Shown here: positions 56,450 through 64,000 of the stretch, in pieces
How positions within the stretch are numbered: position 1 is the stretch's first letter
How the letters are laid out: each line of letters starts with the position of its first letter
Source of the DNA: Methylotetracoccus oryzae
GTDB lineage: Bacteria > Pseudomonadota > Gammaproteobacteria > Methylococcales > Methylococcaceae
Assembly: GCF_006175985.1 (NCBI RefSeq)
Contig: NZ_SRSH01000005.1
Span: 124,001 to 188,000, forward strand
Reading direction: 5' to 3'
Length of the DNA stretch: 64,000 bases
Translations under genes and position numbers: made by a program
The notes under the pieces: model-generated
Database searches by the model: none
What the model was told of the DNA's origin: nothing
Seen by the model: the letters and a program-made list of their open reading frames with translations, nothing else

Positions 56450-56630
56450 GCCTCAGCGGCACCACAAGGCCCCGCATTCCCCAATCCATCGCCGGGAGCC
56501 CCGCCACCGAGTCGTCCGTCTCGGAGGGTGCGCCCTGACATTCAGGGAATGGCGAACAGTCGTCGTCGCCGAACTCATCGGAAAAAGGATCGGAAAAGAG
56601 ATCCGTCAACAGCTCGTAGGAATGGTTCAC
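56415..56630 (-). CDS. Possible small acidic protein
   Basis: A 71-residue frame (first half rich in Asp, Glu and Ser: ELLTDLFSDPFSDEFGDDD). GTG start preceded by a G-rich stretch. It overlaps the start of the M20 gene by 35 bp. No homology recognised, could be spurious. Confidence 0.3.
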   Translation of the reverse strand: MNHSYELLTDLFSDPFSDEFGDDDCSPFPECQGAPSETDDSVAGLPAMDWGMRGLVVPLRRAKGYSVSRLF

Positions 56631-56855
56631 AGGTCCCCCCCAACGCAGTTACCACAAGCTCCACCCGTCGATGGACCGGGGGGCGGGCGAACAGTCGCGC
56701 GAATGCCGCGGGACACACGGCCAGCAGAGGACGCTACCCTAGCGCTGTCGCGTCCCGGAAGCAAGCCGGAGCCGGCAACTCGGCCTAGACGGCGGCTCGC
56801 CACGCGTCGCCTGGGCTGCAGCGCGGGCGGTCTCCGGGGAGAGTCGAGCGGACAG
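56631..56855. other. Intergenic region downstream of ggt
   Basis: 225 bp between the small acidic frame and the ggt stop. No gene, repeat or terminator was identified. Confidence 0.4.
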
Positions 56856-58574
56856 TCAGGGGATCACGATCGACAAGCCTTCACCCCGCGGATCGCTCGC
56901 GGCGCTCAGTCGGCCGTCGCGCTCGCGAACAACGATCTGCAGGTTGCCGTAGGGACGTTCCAGCGGCTGCAACCGATGCCCCAATGCGGTGAGCTGCGTC
57001 CGGTCCCCGGCCGGCAGTGCGTCGGGTTCGAGTTCGACCTGGTCGGGAAGATACTGATGGTGGAAACGCGGCCGCGACGCGATCCAGTGCGGGCCCCGCC
57101 CGTCGGCAAAGTCCAGCGTGGCCAGCAGCACCATCGAAATGATGCGGCTGCCGCCGGGGGTGCCGAGGACCGCGAAGCGCCCCCGGTCATCGAGAAAGGT
57201 CGGCGTCATACTGGACAGCATGCGCTTGCCCGGAGCGACGCGGTTGGCCTCGCCGCCGACCAGGCCGTAGACGTTCGGCACCCCCGGCAACGTCGCGAAG
57301 TCGTCCATTTCATCGTTCAGCAGAACGCCGGTGCCCGGCGCCACGAAACCCGAGCCAAAGCCGTAATTGATGCTGAGTGTCGCGGCGACGGCGTTCCCCT
57401 CGCGATCGACGATCGACAGATGCGTCGTGTTCGCACCGTCGCCTTCCGGGGCTGCCGCATCGGGCAGGTAGGCGCTGGGCAGCGCCCGGTCCGTTCGCAG
57501 CGCCGCATTGAGTCCGGCGGCATAGTCCCGGCTCAGCAGGCGGGTCAGTGGAATCCGGATGAAATCCGGATCGCCGAGGTAGCGGTCCCGATCGCGATAG
57601 GCCCGTCGCATGGCCTCTATCGTCACGTGGGTCGCGATCGGCGGCGGGTAGCGGTTCAGCTCGTGCTCCGCCAGGATGTTCAGCGTCTCCAGCAGCACGA
57701 CGCCGCCGCCGGGGGGCGCGGCCGTGACGATCCTGACGCCGCGGTATTCCCCCCGTAACGGCTCGCGTTCGATCACGCGGTAGGCAGCGAGGTCTTCCGT
57801 TGCCCAGCGCCCGCCGGCGGCGCGTACGCCTTTCACCAAATCCGCCCCTACCGCTCCCCGGTAGAACCCGTCCGCGCCATCCTCGGCGAGCGCCTCGAGC
57901 GTGTGGGCGAGCTCGGTTTGCACCAGGCGGAAGCCCGGCCGGGGCGGCCGGCCGTGATCGAGAAAAATCCGTGCCGCCGCCGGTGACTGACGCAGTGCCT
58001 TCTCGCGGCGGGCGGCAGCGCGGCAGTAGGCTTCGCCAACCGCGAATCCGTTGCGTGCGATGGCGATCGCCGGTTGCAGCGTTGTGCTCAACGGCAGCGC
58101 GCCATAGCGTTCTGCAACGTGCGCCAATGTGGCCGGCAAGCCGGGAATTCCCGCCGCCAACGGGCCATCGATCGAAGCGCCGGGCAATGGCCGGCCGGCG
58201 CCATCGAGGAAAAAGTCGGCGTGCGCGGCCAGCGGTGCCCGCTCTCGCCCGTCGACCATGACTTCGCGGCCGTCGCGGGCGCGATGCAGCATCCAGAAGC
58301 CGCCGCCACCCAGGCCCGAGCCCGACGGTTCGACAACGGCCAGTGTTGCGGCGACGGCCACCGCGGCATCGAAGGCATTGCCCCCTTGAGACAGGATCTG
58401 CACACCTGCCTGCGTGGCGAACGGGTGCGCGCTGGCGATGGCAGCCCCTGCGGCAAGCGGACGCGCCACAGCGGCGCTCGATACCAGAATCAGGGCAGTG
58501 AGCACCCAGTTGCCAGCGACCAACCAATGAGGCCGAGTCGTGCGTTCGTGTGTCGGATCAGCCAGTGAATTCAT
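56856..58574 (-). CDS. ggt: Gamma-glutamyltranspeptidase
   Basis: Periplasmic N-terminal-nucleophile hydrolase that breaks gamma-glutamyl bonds such as in glutathione. A signal segment (LVAGNWVLTALILVSSAAVARP) is followed by the alpha-chain pattern AAGAAIASAHPFATQAGVQILSQGGNAFDAAVA. The autocleavage and catalytic Thr lies in GDGANTTHLSIVDREGNAVA, with GTPGGSRIIS near the end. The start was set at the ATG 58574; in-frame starts further upstream (58592, GTG 58649) cannot be excluded. ~572 residues is normal. Confidence 0.9.
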   Translation of the reverse strand: MNSLADPTHERTTRPHWLVAGNWVLTALILVSSAAVARPLAAGAAIASAHPFATQAGVQILSQGGNAFDAAVAVAATLAVVEPSGSGLGGGGFWMLHRARDGREVMVDGRERAPLAAHADFFLDGAGRPLPGASIDGPLAAGIPGLPATLAHVAERYGALPLSTTLQPAIAIARNGFAVGEAYCRAAARREKALRQSPAAARIFLDHGRPPRPGFRLVQTELAHTLEALAEDGADGFYRGAVGADLVKGVRAAGGRWATEDLAAYRVIEREPLRGEYRGVRIVTAAPPGGGVVLLETLNILAEHELNRYPPPIATHVTIEAMRRAYRDRDRYLGDPDFIRIPLTRLLSRDYAAGLNAALRTDRALPSAYLPDAAAPEGDGANTTHLSIVDREGNAVAATLSINYGFGSGFVAPGTGVLLNDEMDDFATLPGVPNVYGLVGGEANRVAPGKRMLSSMTPTFLDDRGRFAVLGTPGGSRIISMVLLATLDFADGRGPHWIASRPRFHHQYLPDQVELEPDALPAGDRTQLTALGHRLQPLERPYGNLQIVVRERDGRLSAASDPRGEGLSIVIP

Positions 58575-58852
58575 CGGTGGCGGGAGCTGCATGGGCGGGC
58601 GGAACGGGCGCTTAATCGGGGTGATTCCTTGCTTGCCGGAGGATAGCACAGGCCCATCCCGCTGCCCGGTAAGACCGTGGAAGGCCGGAATTCAGGCAGA
58701 GCACACGCCGCGTGTCCCAAAGCTGGGAGGTAAGCCGCTCCGCCCGGACGTCTGGCAGGGCAGGCAGTACGGCGCCCAGCCGACAGCAGACTTGCAGCGC
58801 GCGGCCCATCGGCGGACACTGGGCGCCCCGTTGGCGGTTACCAAAGGTTCGA

Positions 58853-59434
58853 ATGAAGCGACTGTGCGTATTCTGCGGTTCGCGCGAAGGCGCCCGCCCC
58901 ATCTATCGCGTTGCCACCCAACAGCTTGGGAAATTGCTCGGCGAACGCGGCATCGGCCTGGTCTACGGTGGCGGCCGTATCGGCTTGATGGGACTACTGG
59001 CGGATGCGGTGCTGGCCAGCGGCGGAGAAGTAATCGGCGTGATTCCGGATTTCCTCGCGGGGCCGGAAGTCGCGCACGGTGGCCTGACAGAGTTGCGCGT
59101 CGTGCACACCATGCACGAGCGCAAGGCCATGATGGCGGAACTGGCCGACGGCTTCATCGCCTTACCCGGCGGTTACGGCACGCTGGAAGAGTTTTTCGAG
59201 ATCCTGACCTGGGCCCAGCTCGGTCTGCATCGCAAGCCCTGCGCGTTGCTCAACATCGGGGGCTACTACGACCCCCTGCTGCGCGTCGTGGCGCACGCGC
59301 TCGACGAGGACTTCATCCGGACGCGTCACCGTGGCCTGATTCTCGACGACGCGGACCCGGCGCGTCTGCTCGACGACATGGCTCGCTACGTACCGCCCGG
59401 CGTGGAGCCCATCCTCCATACCGATCAGATCTGA
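58853..59434 (+). CDS. LOG-family Rossmann protein (cytokinin-riboside 5'-monophosphate phosphoribohydrolase-like)
   Basis: The 193-residue protein has the family motifs GLVYGGGRIGLMGLLADAV and LPGGYGTLEEFFEILTWAQLG (PGGxGTxxE), which mark the active site of LOG-type nucleotide phosphoribohydrolases. The N terminus KRLCVFCGSREGARP is typical. The frame extends upstream, but the family starts here. It faces the sensor gene tail-to-tail. Confidence 0.9.
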   Translation: MKRLCVFCGSREGARPIYRVATQQLGKLLGERGIGLVYGGGRIGLMGLLADAVLASGGEVIGVIPDFLAGPEVAHGGLTELRVVHTMHERKAMMAELADGFIALPGGYGTLEEFFEILTWAQLGLHRKPCALLNIGGYYDPLLRVVAHALDEDFIRTRHRGLILDDADPARLLDDMARYVPPGVEPILHTDQI

Positions 59435-59450
59435 AGCGCGCGCCGGCCGC

Positions 59451-62400
59451 TCAGGCGTTGTAGGTCCTGCCGCCCAGGCTCCTGCCCTGCGCCGCCAGGT
59501 GCGACTGCCACCATACCGTGAAGTCATCGGATGACAGCGGCTGGCTGAACAAATAGCCCTGCGCGAAATCGCAGCCTTGCGAGATCAGGATGTCACGTTG
59601 CTGCTCGGACTCGACGCCTTCTGCGACGACCTTCAGGCCGAGACTGTGACCTAGCGCGACGACCGTGGCCGCAATGGTCCGGTCGTCCGAATCGGTCGTC
59701 ATGTCCCGCACGAAGCTGCGGTCGATCTTCAGCGACGCGAGCGGCAGATGCTTGAGGTACGACAGGCTCGAGTAGCCCATACCGAAATCGTCGATCGCCA
59801 GATCCACGCCCTGACACTTCAACTGTTCCAGGGTCGAGAGCGTTTGCTCTCCGGTCTCCAGCAGGGTCGATTCGGTCAGTTCGAGTTCCAGTGAATGGGG
59901 TGGCAGCCGGTATCTGTCCAGCAATTCCCGCAGCCGCTCCGCCAAACCGGGTTCGCTGACGTGCCGGGCCGAGACGTTCACGGCCACGGTCATCGGCGGA
60001 AAGCCCTCATCCCGCCACTGGGCCAGCTGCCGGCAGACATCGTCGAGTACCCAGTTGCCAATGCTGACGATCAGATCGGTACGTTCGGCTGCACTGATGA
60101 AATGTCCCGGCAGCAGCAGCCCTTCTTCCGGGTGTACCCATCGCACCAGGGCCTCGCTGCCGACCAGCGTGCCGTCGGTCAGTCGGATCTTGGGCTGGAA
60201 ATAGGTGCGCAGTTCGCCGCTCTGGACCGCCTTCCGCAGCGCCGACATGAGCTTGAGGTACTGCAGCGTCGCCACGTTCATGTCGGCGTCGTAGAACCGG
60301 CAGGCATTGCGTCCCATCTGCTTGGACCGGTACATCGCGGTATCGGCGTTCTTCAACAACGCCTCAAAGTGTGTCCCGTCATGCGGGAACAGGCTGATGC
60401 CGATCGAGACCGTGATCGCGAAGCTGTCGCCCGAAATCTCGAAAGGCGTGTTGAACGACTCCATGATCTTATCGGCGACGTGCGAGGCGCCGTCCCGGCC
60501 GACGCCGGGCAGCAGCAGCACGAACTCGTCGCCGCCGACCCGGGCGATGGTGTCCGTCTCACGCACCAGGGCCTCGAGGCGGCCGGCCACCTTCTTCAGC
60601 AGGGTATCGCCCTCCTGATGGCCCAGCGAATCGTTGACGTACTTGAAGCGGTCGAGGTCGAGGAACAGCACCGCGAGCTGCTTCTGGCTTCGGGCATGCT
60701 GGGCCAGCGCGAGCTTGGCCCTGTCCGCCAGCAATTCCCGGTTGGGCAGCCCGGTCAGCGCGTCGTAATAGGCGAGTCGCCGGACGCGCTCCTCGGCACG
60801 CTTCAGGGTGGAGATGTCGGTCGAGACGCTGATGTAATTGACCAGCGCCCCGGCCGGATCGCGCACCTCGACGATGGTTTGCATCACCGGGCTGATCCGA
60901 CCGTTCTTCTGGCGGTTCCAGATCTCGCCGCGCCAGGAACCCTCGCGCTCGATGGTGCGCCAGCGTGCCGCGTAAAAGTCTTCGTCGTGCAGGTCGGACC
61001 GCAGAATCCGGGGATCCTTGCCGATGACCTCGTCCTGGGAATACCCCGTCATCTCCTCGAAAGCCGGATTGACGGCAATGATGCGACGGTCGCAGTCGGT
61101 GACCAGAATGGCTTCGCGAGCAGCCTGGAACACCTTGCCGGCAAGGCGCAGCCGTTCCTCGGCCTGCTTGCGTTCGGTGATGTCGCGCGCGAACGCGCAG
61201 GCGAATTCCTGATCGTCGATCTGCAGATAGACCGCCTGCAGTTCCTTCGTCATGCGGCGGCCATTCCGGGCCGCATGCGTCGTTTCCACGACCGAGCTTT
61301 CGCCCTGTTTCAGTGCTGCGAAGAAGCTGGGAAACGTGGGGCCGTACACCAGATCGACCCCACCGAAACCCAGACGAAGCACTTCCTCGACGGAGTAGCC
61401 GAGACTCTGCGCCGCGGCGGCATTCGCATAGACCAGATCGCCGGAGGGCTTCGCCAGATAGATTTCCTCCAGCGCGCTTTCGACCATGAACTGAAACTGT
61501 CGGACCGCGCGTTCCGCACCTTTGCGCGCCGAGACATCCTCGATGACGGCGATGCACTGGTCCGACGGACCGCCGCCGGGGAGTGCCATCGACGTGACCG
61601 CGACGTAAACGGGGACCTCGGTGCCATCCTCGCGGCACCAGCGCTGCTCCAGGTAAAACTCGGCCCGCTGGCCCTGCTGCAACTCCGCCAGGCATTGCCG
61701 ATAGGCTTCCAGATCCTCGGCGTGCATCATCGTCTCGAAACGCGCCCCGACGATTTGTTCGGGCGTGCGCCCCAGGATCGCGCAGCACCGCCGGTTGACC
61801 TGAACGAAGCGGCCGGTGTCGCGCTCGAATTGCGCCACGCCCACGGCGGCCTGTTCGAACAAGGCACGGAAGCGCGCTTCGCTCGCGAGCAGCGCGGCCT
61901 CGGCCACCCGCCGTTCGGTGACGTCGTTGGCCAGCACCAGTTCGGCGTTCCGCCCTCCGAAGTCGAGTGTATGGGACACCGCTTCGACCTCGATCAGGCG
62001 CCCGTCCTTCAGACGGTGGCGCTGGATTCCATGTTGCGCCAGACCGCTGTCGCTGCGCTCCGGGCTCGCCACCCGCGGACCGGAGGCTACCAAGTCGGCC
62101 AGCGTCATGCCGAGGAATTCTGCGCGGGTATAGCCATAGTGCGAGACGGCGGCATCGTTCACGGCCAGGAAGGCGCCGCTGGCGAGATCGTAGACCCACA
62201 TCGGGTGAGGGTTGGCTTCGAACAGCACCCGGTAGCGTCGTTCTCCGTCGCGCAGCGCGGCGATCAGTTGCTGCTGTTCGGTCTGGTCGCGCAGGACGAG
62301 AACGCCACCGGCAATGTCCTGCTCGGCCTCCAGCCCTATCGGAGACCCCTTGAACGCAACCGGGCGCTCACGGCCGTCGCGAGCCAGCAGCAGCGCGTCC

Positions 62401-64000
62401 TGCGCCCAGGCGCGCGGTGCTTCGCAACCATCCCGCGGCAGTTGGAGGTCGCCCCGGGTTTCCGGATCAAGCAGCCTAAGCACGCGATCCAGCGGGAGTC
62501 CGTGCGCCTCGCTCTCGAGCCAGCCAGTCAGGCCTTCCGCCACGGGATTCATCAGCGTCACCCGCCCCGCCGCGTCGGTCGCGATGACACCATCCCCGAT
62601 GCTCTGTAGGGTGACGCGAAGGTTTTCCTCGCTGTTGCGAATGTTTTCTTCGGCCTGTCTGCGTTCGCTGATATCGATCAGCGTGCCGATGATCGCCGGG
62701 GCGCCATCCTGGACGATCCGGCTGCCGAAGACCGCCACCCACAAGCGCCGGCCGTCGCTGCGGCGAACGCGGAACTCATGCTGACCGGAGGAGGCCACCC
62801 CACGCTGCAGCCGCAACAGCCGGCGCCACAGCGGGCGCAGGTCGTCCGGATGAACGAGACGGCCCAGTTCCTCGGCAGTGAGCGTATCGGAGGCGCAACC
62901 GAGCATCTCGGCCATGCGGGGGTTGCAGTAGACCAGGCGCCGGCGCTGGTACAAGTAGACGCCGACCGAACTGTTCTCGACGAGCCCGCGGAACCGCAGC
63001 TCGCTGGCGGCCAGCGCCTCGCTGGTATCGAGGATGTCCTGAATGTCGTAACTCGCGCCCAGGTACCCCTGGAACTCGCCTTCGTGGTCGTATACCGGCT
63101 CCGCATGGTCACGGAGCCAGCGGTAGCGCCCGTCCTTGTGCTTCATGCGGTATTCGAGGCTGAACGGTGCGCGCTGTACGGAAGCCCGGGCGATCTCCGC
63201 AAGGCACTGCTGCAGATCGTCGGGGTGCACGTCGTGCACCCAGGCTCGGCCCAACTCGGCCGCCCGCGGGCGCCCCGTGAACTCCAGCCAGGCCTGATTG
63301 ACGTAGATGCAATTGCCGTCGCGATCGGTACGCCAGACGGGGTTTGGCAGGCAGTCGATCAGATGCGCGACTTCATTCCTACCGTGGACGATCTGCCGGC
63401 GCAGCGACCGGAGTTCGATACCGAGTTCGGCGACCTCGTCGTGGCCGCCGACCGGCGACTCTTCCGCCGCTTCGCGGACTGCCTCGCCGGACCGCGCGTA
63501 CGCGAGCAAACGCTCGATACGGCCGAACAGGAACCGTTGCAGGATCCAGCCCAGGGCAGCCAGAATGATCAGCGCTCCACCGAAAACGGTCAGGGCATGC
63601 TGCCCGGCTTCCTGCCCGTTCTGGGCGGTCAGACCGTGCGTATCGGCGACCAGCAGCGCAAACCGGCCCGCTTGGCGATCGTCCTCCGTCGCACCGCCCG
63701 GCACTGGCACGGCCCCCCAGAGCAGGCCGCGTCCCGTGTCATGCCAGAGCGTCGATCCGTCCGCGCGGCGCAGCAGATTACGCCAGTTCGCGGGCGGCGG
63801 CGGATCGAGCTCGGTCCGGGTGTCGGCCCAGCCCGTCTCGGGGTACGCCACGCGCAGGCCCGTTGCCCCATCGATCAGGGCAATGTACTGGAGGTGCGGC
63901 GCGTCGATGGCGGCCGCTCCGATGAAACGCCACCACGCGGCCCATTCGATGTCTTCAATACCTTCGGCGCTGCTGCTGCCTATCAGATTCACCAGCCGCT
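59451..64000 (-). CDS. Multi-PAS GGDEF-EAL sensor protein (N terminus beyond the right edge)
   Basis: C-di-GMP turnover protein. From the 5' side: an extracytoplasmic sensory domain (partial), one membrane segment (LTVFGGALIILAALGWILQRFLF), seven PAS repeats (for example LVENSSVGVYLYQRRRLVYCN; LQSIGDGVIATDAAGRV), then a diguanylate cyclase domain with intact GGDEF (RVGGDEFVLLLPG) and a phosphodiesterase domain with EAL (GSEALVRWVHPEEG). Both sites look active. The coding frame is open at the window edge (a GTG at 63992 is unlikely to be the true start). Confidence 0.9.
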   Translation of the reverse strand, partial: RLVNLIGSSSAEGIEDIEWAAWWRFIGAAAIDAPHLQYIALIDGATGLRVAYPETGWADTRTELDPPPPANWRNLLRRADGSTLWHDTGRGLLWGAVPVPGGATEDDRQAGRFALLVADTHGLTAQNGQEAGQHALTVFGGALIILAALGWILQRFLFGRIERLLAYARSGEAVREAAEESPVGGHDEVAELGIELRSLRRQIVHGRNEVAHLIDCLPNPVWRTDRDGNCIYVNQAWLEFTGRPRAAELGRAWVHDVHPDDLQQCLAEIARASVQRAPFSLEYRMKHKDGRYRWLRDHAEPVYDHEGEFQGYLGASYDIQDILDTSEALAASELRFRGLVENSSVGVYLYQRRRLVYCNPRMAEMLGCASDTLTAEELGRLVHPDDLRPLWRRLLRLQRGVASSGQHEFRVRRSDGRRLWVAVFGSRIVQDGAPAIIGTLIDISERRQAEENIRNSEENLRVTLQSIGDGVIATDAAGRVTLMNPVAEGLTGWLESEAHGLPLDRVLRLLDPETRGDLQLPRDGCEAPRAWAQDALLLARDGRERPVAFKGSPIGLEAEQDIAGGVLVLRDQTEQQQLIAALRDGERRYRVLFEANPHPMWVYDLASGAFLAVNDAAVSHYGYTRAEFLGMTLADLVASGPRVASPERSDSGLAQHGIQRHRLKDGRLIEVEAVSHTLDFGGRNAELVLANDVTERRVAEAALLASEARFRALFEQAAVGVAQFERDTGRFVQVNRRCCAILGRTPEQIVGARFETMMHAEDLEAYRQCLAELQQGQRAEFYLEQRWCREDGTEVPVYVAVTSMALPGGGPSDQCIAVIEDVSARKGAERAVRQFQFMVESALEEIYLAKPSGDLVYANAAAAQSLGYSVEEVLRLGFGGVDLVYGPTFPSFFAALKQGESSVVETTHAARNGRRMTKELQAVYLQIDDQEFACAFARDITERKQAEERLRLAGKVFQAAREAILVTDCDRRIIAVNPAFEEMTGYSQDEVIGKDPRILRSDLHDEDFYAARWRTIEREGSWRGEIWNRQKNGRISPVMQTIVEVRDPAGALVNYISVSTDISTLKRAEERVRRLAYYDALTGLPNRELLADRAKLALAQHARSQKQLAVLFLDLDRFKYVNDSLGHQEGDTLLKKVAGRLEALVRETDTIARVGGDEFVLLLPGVGRDGASHVADKIMESFNTPFEISGDSFAITVSIGISLFPHDGTHFEALLKNADTAMYRSKQMGRNACRFYDADMNVATLQYLKLMSALRKAVQSGELRTYFQPKIRLTDGTLVGSEALVRWVHPEEGLLLPGHFISAAERTDLIVSIGNWVLDDVCRQLAQWRDEGFPPMTVAVNVSARHVSEPGLAERLRELLDRYRLPPHSLELELTESTLLETGEQTLSTLEQLKCQGVDLAIDDFGMGYSSLSYLKHLPLASLKIDRSFVRDMTTDSDDRTIAATVVALGHSLGLKVVAEGVESEQQRDILISQGCDFAQGYLFSQPLSSDDFTVWWQSHLAAQGRSLGGRTYNA

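Noticed and set aside
59895..62609. A 904-residue plus-strand open frame
   Set aside because: It is antisense to the PAS-GGDEF-EAL gene, whose domains are unmistakable. Long antisense frames are common in GC-rich DNA.
1..64000. CRISPR arrays, tRNA or rRNA genes
   Set aside because: No regularly spaced identical repeats with unique spacers, and no cloverleaf with a TTCGAATCC-type arm in the expected context, were found on either strand.

Overview
The window comes from the chromosome of a GC-rich proteobacterium, most likely a sulfur-oxidising gammaproteobacterium. The left end carries gyrA-serC-serA-pheA-hisC-tyrA-aroA-cmk-rpsA on one strand, a gammaproteobacterial arrangement. A flavocytochrome c sulfide dehydrogenase pair (fccAB), TamA/TamB and a seven-PAS GGDEF-EAL protein fit a Gram-negative lithotroph. 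I saw no tRNA, rRNA, CRISPR array, integrase or transposase gene.

Layout. 1-10.6 kb (minus): tightly packed aromatic amino acid, histidine and serine biosynthesis operon headed by gyrA. 10.7-22.1 kb: a HerA-like ATPase divergent from a membrane/coiled-coil protein and an SPFH-like coiled-coil protein, then mepA, tamA and tamB. 22.4-27 kb: gnd, a Tat-exported PLP decarboxylase-like lipoprotein, proS. 27-30.8 kb: small membrane protein, REP-like repeats, a membrane-anchored SAVED-like protein, a secreted beta-propeller protein, a methyltransferase. 31.3-33.8 kb: fccAB and a GlcG/HbpS-like protein. 34.6-40.9 kb: two exported beta-helix proteins, a 21-bp tandem array, a membrane-tethered TAXI protein, a truncated HTH regulator. 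41.5-44.2 kb: aldolase, cupin and glycosyltransferase cassette. 44.6-55 kb: trmH/rluE locus split by an 8.3-kb island. 55-64 kb: M20 peptidase, gamma-glutamyltranspeptidase, LOG protein, PAS-GGDEF-EAL protein.

The most interesting region is the island at about 45.8-54.1 kb. It encodes a LuxR-type regulator with a degenerate receiver (CsgD/VpsT-like), a translationally coupled outer-membrane barrel with an N-terminal coiled coil (FapF-like), an exported C39 peptidase (FapD-like), two small exported proteins that have a Sec signal directly followed by a double-glycine leader-like motif, and two further exported proteins of unknown function. I infer a dedicated secretion and maturation system for an extracellular protein or peptide, possibly an amyloid-like matrix. 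The island is flanked by ~540-bp direct repeats of the divergent trmH-rluE 5' regions. The left copy has intact trmH and truncated rluE; the right copy has truncated trmH and intact rluE. This is the structure expected from single-crossover integration of a circle.

A second discovery is a ~156-bp dispersed element with terminal inverted repeats (GTAACCATTCAC...GTGAACCGTTAC). There are three copies here, one with a perfect 9-bp target duplication and one with 8 of 9 bases matching. One copy is inserted in frame in front of the secretion signal of a beta-helix protein. Start choices, distant homologies and functional inferences come from reading alone and are marked as such.
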